Below, piece by piece: positions 59,101 to 64,000 of a DNA stretch of 64,000 nt. This DNA is from Trileptium ribeirensis (lineage: Eukaryota; Nematoda; Enoplea; Enoplida; Thoracostomopsidae): contig JASANE010000320.1 in the NCBI GenBank assembly GCA_030248225.1, positions 1 to 64,000 of the forward strand, read 5' to 3'. How positions within the stretch are numbered: the first letter of the stretch is position 1; every line of letters begins with the position of its first letter. The notes beneath the pieces were generated by a model that did not search any database, had not been told where the DNA came from, and was given only the letters and a program-made list of their open reading frames with translations. A program made the position numbers and the translations under genes.

Positions 59101-62100
59101 ATAAAATCTCAATACTACTGCTTATATTTATACAATTAATGGCAAACTACTAAGTAAACTGAAATAAGCCCCGCATAAATTATATTTTCAACAGGCAAAT
59201 AATAAATATGCAGCAAAAACAACGACATAACTGTTGTAAAGGCATGAAATATAAGATAAAGTCATATTATTTGACCTCCAGTTGACCTGAGGGCACACCG
59301 TTCGCCAAGCTAGGTTGGGGGAAGAAATTTCCTGTAGGTATTTCTGGCTTTTCCACTTGAACCTGGATGCGCCAAGTTAAACTTTTGATCCTAATGAAGA
59401 AACCAAGTGTAGGAAGATAAAAAATGTGCACCTTTTCTTGATCATGACATATAGGACTCAACCGATTTGACCATTCGCGCAACGATCAAGTAAAGCAGCG
59501 TTACGGAGTCGCTCCGACAGCTGCAAAGCTGCGGAAGAGCAGCCTACGATTGTAGGGACACGACCGGCCCGTCGACACTTGCAAAGCACAAATACGATTT
59601 CGAGTTATAATTAAAAGTGAATCGGCCGATGCTGCGACGGAGGGGCTGGCTGCAAAGTGATATGCACAAAATAGGACTAAGCCTGGACCCGATCAACGCG
59701 TGAAAACCGACTAAATGGCGTCTAAAAACCATGAGCGCAGACCCCAAATAGATACATAGACTGGAGAAAAAGTTGATTTTTGCATCAAGCAAAATCACAA
59801 TGGCTTGGTTAGACGTCAGATCGACCTAATCTACTGCTAATCCCTAAGGGGCAGATTGCTCCGATACGGCCAGCCTCACATCGATCGACGAATACAACTA
59901 TTTTCATTCAGCCCGCACAGAAGAAACATCTGAGACAATCATACGACGGCGTGAAAAATAATTTTCTAAGGACGATGTCTTGACGAAGGAATAATAACTT
60001 ATATATATACCGAAAATCGATATATGCAATAAAATTAGCATCGGGGCCACATTCGGACACAACTATACACCAATCATTGCATCGCAGTTGCGAAGCATAA
60101 TACACTCCTGATTTTTGATGACACCTACTTTATCTGGATTATTTTCAGCTTCGTAGATCTCGGCCGCAGTCATATGATGTTTTGCTGCCAGGGTAAATCG
60201 ACCCTTAAAGAACAAGAAAAAATTATAACGAAAATTGAAACAAAAAATCGAATATTTGGATAGTTTAAACTGAAAAATACTCAGCTGAGCACGGTATTGC
60301 GGGCTCATACAGGTAAAACGATAAAATTGTCATTCGTAGTCGGTTCACCAATGTGAGCTACTGCTAAGCGTAATCAAAAATACCTAATATACCAATAATC
60401 TGGCAACGCCCGAGTTGCAGACACATTATACTCCAACACTAGTGATGGAACTTGAAGAAATTTTTCGGAAGCAGGACAACTAAAGTCAAAATTATAGCTT
60501 TAGCTAACAATCATTTATTATCAACAGTGTACCGAATTCACTGAAACTTATTTTCGTTTGCTGTTTTGAGTTGCATTGTGTTTAAAAATGTTATCGCAAC
60601 ACATGTTAAAATATTACCAGCAATCCTGAGTACCGAATTTAATTTGGTAAATATTGGTAAATTCACGTGTTTGGCTGTACCACTAATAACAATGTGTATC
60701 AGTCCAGCGGACTGGACCGACAAATTTCCAAGTCGGCCCGAACCGGTCTGCGGACATCACTACTCAGCAACAAATGTGTGAATGGACTAAGCCAAAGTAA
60801 AACACACCAAGTTTACTAACTAAAACAATATAAAGCTCAAAAATACAATAACATGCGGTTGTAATACGCTAAGCAAGCGAAATTTTGTAAATATGTTAAC
60901 CTTCTTCACCAAAACTATGTTCGGGACCCAGCAAGCGCATTCCGACAGCAGAGATCAAAAGAACAAATTATCTCATAAAGGTTCAAGTCGAATCGAAGAA
61001 GTAAATGATATTGGACTTAGCACACCAACCGTAGCAGACGTTGTGTAACACAGTAAAATGACACTCGTGATAACGGAGATAAATCAGAATCAGTACCTGT
61101 TCACACTGCGTTCGATCAGATCCGATTTGTGTTCACATTACGTCCGATCCGATACGACAAAGTTCTACACCTACTGTATATTTGTGCTTTTCATACATCA
61201 TCCGATTTAGATTCAATAAATTTGTATATGCTCTATCGGATCGGATAGGACGCAATATGAACATTCTGTATACAGTACGCGTGCAAATCAGATCGTAATG
61301 CAATATGAACACAGCATTACGCAAACGGTGTTAGATGTTTTCTCTGGATGTTAAATGATAAAAAAAGAGATAAGAAAGGCCTCCGTAAAAAAACTAGGCA
61401 CAACCCCAACATGTTTCCTGGGAAAACCGAATCATTCTAAATCAACTGGAAGTCTTACAGTTGTGTCGTGTATTCTTGCCTTTACAACACGTTTATCGTT
61501 GTTTTTGATGCAGATTTGTTAATTACCTACTGAAATTTCTGCAGGCCGCGCTACATTTTACTAATGATTTTGTCGTGAATAGTGTCGAAATATGCATAGA
61601 AATATTGATTTTTGTTATAACCGGTTTTTGTTAAGACGATGATTTTAATGTCACCTCAAAATACCTAGGCTATGCGTGGGTGTTGACCTTGGGGAAGCCG
61701 TGGAAATCCTGGGGGACACCTCCCTTCTGTGTCAGGTAAAAGCATTGCTGTTACAATGGGTTTATAATTTTAGATGGGTGCAGAGATAAAAGACACCTTT
61801 ATGGATCATAGTATAATTTGCTTACTGTCGATAGTACAAATTATTCTCTTCATTACATTAATATTACCCGCTTATCGACCACTTACCATATCGACATAAA
61901 TCTCGATCGATTTACACAGACAGTCGATCGCAGCCGTCGCATTGGTTTTCCGATAGCACACTGCCGCGTCGTGATAATTCGTTGCTGCTTCGTGAACACG
62001 CGGGTCTTTGCCTTTTGTTCGGAGCTCTGCAGCTTTCACAAACGCCGAACCGGCTTCTAGAACCAGTAAAATAATATGGTTGTACACTGCTGGGTTCTCC

Positions 62101-63755
62101 ATTCACTGATAACTCTGGCAGGGAGCCTGATGTCCCCTCTGGTTCCAACCAATGGTGTGCCCAATTTTACCTCAAAGCGTAAATTGAGGGCAGCCCTGGT
62201 ACAACCAGCGGTTGTAAAATTAACATATTTCAAAATTCAGTATTTTTCGGCGAAAATTGTTAAAAATCTGCTATAATGCTGATGGAAAAATATTTTTATG
62301 GAATTTTTAAAACATTAATGAAAGTTTTAGCTTCAGAGTAGAATTTTAGTTAAAATTTGGGTAAATTTTTCTGTCTGCTGGTGCATGGGTGTTTTTACCT
62401 GTTATAAGTGAAAAAATTTTGAAGAACAAAGAAAGAACCCAAAATATTGCAAGGGCGCACGAACTGCGTAGCAACATTTATAACAGAAAGAAGTTGAAAA
62501 TACCAGGTATTCACGTCCCCTTCGCTAGTGTGGACAGTTCCGCGTTGTCGTAAAAAACTGTAAATTTTTTGAAATTTCATAGTGAGAATTTCGAGAAGCA
62601 CAGAAAATACTGCAGCTTTATAAACTCTCAAGACTTTGGGAATGGCATAAGTTTTTGAGCTTACGTGCCAAGGATTTCGAGAATCCTTTTATCAGTTAAA
62701 GAAATGTGTTTTACTTGTTTGGTTCCTCAAACTGCATGGGGCCCCTGAAATTCAGCATTGCATCTGACAGAAACACGTGCCTCCAAGTTCATGAACTTAA
62801 CCAGTTTTAATCGGCTGGAGAACCAAGCATGTAGTCTCTTAAAGAGTCATAATACAATTCAACTTATAATTCCGGTACCTTATGAACCACAGATGTCGCG
62901 TACTCAGTTGTTTGACATTTTAGGAATAAGAAAAAAGTTTTGTATTTAATCCAAACACGAAAAAGTTTCGAGCCCATAATTACAGTACGTATATCTGGAA
63001 CTACGAAATAGGGCTATAAAGAACTCTCTATAGTAATGTTCGGCATACAGAAAAAGGGCTAAAACTTGGAAAATCTCCACGTTTAGCTTAACAATGAACT
63101 GCTAACAATAATTGATTTTAACATCGCTCGTTTCTACACATATTAATGCGTGAGTAAACTTAAAGTGACCGCGCCAACCATCCAATTTTGTCATTACCGA
63201 TATCGAATCGCAAACCCTTGTTACGGAAAAGTGGCTTAATTTCATTCGGTTTTTCGCTAACCGAAAATTGGCAAAATCAAATTCAAGTGCCAGAAATTAG
63301 ACCTTGTGCTCGAACAGAATTTCGCCGATTTCAATTTGCAGAAATTCTGTTACCTAATGCATTATTGTTTAAATTTGGATTATAACAGTGTTCGCGAACA
63401 AAGTTAATGCAAAAGTGACATCACAATCAAATCGACTAATTTTCGTTCTCAAAAAGTTGGATAGTTTTAATTGAATTTTTGCGAACACAGAATGATTAGA
63501 TTATTTCAATCGCAAGCGCTGTGTTCGCGAACAGTTTTACGCCGAATTTCAATTGAATAAAAAGCGATCCGTAACAAATTTTATACAAAAATACAAAATA
63601 GAATGGTTGGCGCGGCCCCCCAAGTTTACCCGTGCATAACGCAACGTTGTAGCAATATCAGGAAGGTGTACGCACCGTTCCACTTTTTTGATATTTTGTA
63701 CAGATTTGCCGCTTGCACATACAATTCGGCAGCTTCCTCGAATGCATCATTAGAT
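53030..63755 (-). CDS. NAPA: alpha-SNAP (NSF attachment protein, Sec17 family), 5' partial
   Basis: Minus-strand exons 63755-63676, 62056-61887, 60203-60129, 58236-58181, 57098-57014, 55699-55595, 54449-54381 and 53182-53030 join in phase to 263 residues plus a split codon, ending in TAG. The protein bridges SNARE complexes to NSF, which then disassembles them after membrane fusion. Family blocks in order: [94 protein letters not shown], and [15 protein letters not shown] near the end. The penultimate Leu that stimulates NSF in alpha-SNAP is kept (EIDLK). Human alpha-SNAP is 295 residues, so about 35 N-terminal residues, including the membrane-contacting loop, lie beyond the right edge. Alpha and beta forms cannot be told apart here. 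Confidence 0.95.
53241..53890. repeat. 130-bp tandem array in the last SNAP intron, 5 units
   Basis: TTGTTCACGGAAATATT recurs exactly every 130 bp (CACGG at 53261, 53391, 53521, 53651, 53781). Units are almost identical; the main difference is CCTAAGCG in the first two against CCTAAGGG in the last three. The array begins about 60 bases inside the intron from the last exon. Confidence 0.97.
54381..54449 (-). CDS. NAPA: SNAP exon
   Basis: Encodes [20 protein letters not shown] and FLK, matching the YEELFPAFSDSRE region of the human protein. Acceptor TGTTTCAG, donor GTGAGT. Confidence 0.96.
54835..55025. repeat. dispersed palindromic repeat (TTTCGTTTAAWCGA), SNAP intron
   Basis: TTCGTTTAAACGAGAATCGA, TTTAACGAAATTCGATGA, CGTTTAATCGAAGATCGATC and then GATTAAACG and AATTCTGACCGC. 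Related pieces lie at 55425-55480 and 57235-57325. It looks like a decayed TIR element. Confidence 0.6.
55595..55699 (-). CDS. NAPA: SNAP exon
   Basis: Encodes [20 protein letters not shown] and [15 protein letters not shown]. Acceptor GATTTTAG, donor GTAAGT, phase 0. Confidence 0.96.
56094..56290. mobile_element. MITE family A, copy in SNAP intron
   Basis: The left end GTAACCCTGAGCGGC and the weaker right end CCACCCCTACGTGTTAC enclose the family interior (GGCCATGCCGTTCTCGATAT, ACACTAAGCCTAGGCCTAA). Confidence 0.8.
57014..57098 (-). CDS. NAPA: SNAP exon
   Basis: Encodes [20 protein letters not shown] and KAIDIYEK. Acceptor CATTTCAG, donor GTAAAA, phase 0. Confidence 0.96.
58181..58236 (-). 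CDS. NAPA: SNAP exon
   Basis: Encodes [18 protein letters not shown] plus two bases of an Asn codon. It corresponds to AIAHYEQSADYYKGEE of the human protein. Acceptor TATTTTAG, donor GTACGT. Confidence 0.93.
58571..58892. repeat. 39-bp G-rich minisatellite in SNAP intron, about 8 units
   Basis: Unit GATCATTACGGCTGGGGTGG plus GYAACATGGGGAAGGGGTA. GTAACAT and GCAACAT units alternate for most of the array. The 13-codon period leaves both strands open, giving spurious ORFs (58551-58943 + and 58475-58894 -). G-runs on the plus strand could form G-quadruplexes. Confidence 0.93.
60129..60203 (-). CDS. NAPA: SNAP exon
   Basis: Encodes the 25 residues [20 protein letters not shown] and NNPDK, one of the most conserved parts of the family. 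Acceptor TCTTTAAG, donor GTAGGT. Confidence 0.96.
61098..61313. mobile_element. 216-bp MITE with double inverted ends in SNAP intron
   Basis: TGTTCACACTGCGTTCGATC is inverted at the right (ending CAATATGAACA). A second inner pair, GTTCACATTACGTCCGATCC and GGATAGGACGCAATATGAAC, lies inside. No ORF of its own. Confidence 0.75.
61887..62056 (-). CDS. NAPA: SNAP exon, TPR-like helices
   Basis: Encodes E, then [40 protein letters not shown] and [12 protein letters not shown]. Acceptor GGTTCTAG, donor GTAAGT, phase 0 at the end. Confidence 0.96.
63145..63640. mobile_element. MITE family D copy beside the first visible SNAP exon
   Basis: ATGCGTGAGTAAACTTAAAG at the left is inverted as CAAGTTTACCCGTGCAT at the right; the arms continue with GCGCCAACCAT and ATGGTTGGCGCGG. 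The interior contains CTGTGTTCGCGAACAG palindromes. Its right end is about 36 bases from the splice donor of the exon at 63676. Confidence 0.85.
63676..63755 (-). CDS. NAPA: SNAP first visible exon
   Basis: Encodes [20 protein letters not shown] and then ISKKWN plus one base of a Glu codon. Acceptor ATTGCAG, donor GTGCGT. It enters with one base of a split codon, so at least one exon lies upstream, outside the window. Confidence 0.94.
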
Positions 63756-64000
63756 CTGCAATGTGTAACAACACAAGATAGTATAAAAAGCAGCCGAGAG
63801 TGCTATTATTGTAATCGTGCCACTGAAAATGTAAACCAACACCTTAAGTCTTCAGTCGAAAAGTAAAAAAATTAAACTATTTGCCCTAAAGTTTTATCAT
63901 GAAACTAAAAACGGAATAAAACGAGCCAAGTATTTGAAAAAATTCTCTTTAAACTGCAACCTGTAAACAGCAACGCTAATGAGGCTATTTATTATGCATT

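Overview
The window is nuclear DNA of an invertebrate animal. It carries three intron-rich protein genes with GT-AG introns: an innexin gap-junction gene (+ strand, coding 4092-14757), an hnRNP K-type RNA-binding protein gene (+ strand, 29516-44665), and most of an alpha-SNAP (Sec17 family) gene (- strand, 63755 down to 53030, with its 5' end beyond the right edge). Innexins are absent from vertebrates in this classic form, and the exons joined here read through in frame with family-typical protein. Long introns, many MITE-like elements, CR1-like LINE debris and satellites suggest a spiralian or other non-model invertebrate. I cannot name the phylum from the sequence alone.

Layout. 1-3290 is a 132-bp satellite with higher-order structure. 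3440-3900 is a dispersed repeat that recurs inside the hnRNP K gene. 3960-14757 is the innexin gene in four exons: intron 1 holds a 64-bp A-rich minisatellite, intron 2 holds a TIR element and a tRNA-derived SINE, and intron 3 holds a 4.2-kb, 151-bp satellite that starts only about 30 bases after the exon 3 donor. 14758-29080 is intergenic: a 39-bp minisatellite, TIR elements (one nested in another), SINE copies, and a decayed CR1-like LINE (about 22340-26150, - strand) with two more LINE fragments. 29516-44665 is the hnRNP K gene in ten exons. Four related TIR elements ending CTGGCCTSTCCA lie in or just before it, and a 2-kb element with long TIRs fills most of its last intron. 44666-53029 lies between the convergent hnRNP K and SNAP genes and holds further TIR elements. 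53030-63755 is the SNAP gene with eight visible exons; its introns carry a 130-bp and a 39-bp tandem array and more TIR elements.

The three genes are unrelated housekeeping or cell-communication genes: a gap-junction channel, an RNA-binding regulator, and the adaptor that recruits NSF to SNARE complexes. Nothing suggests they form a functional cluster. The novelty in this window is in the repeats: several apparently undescribed nonautonomous DNA transposon families, two satellites with higher-order structure, and a possible N-terminal extension of the innexin.
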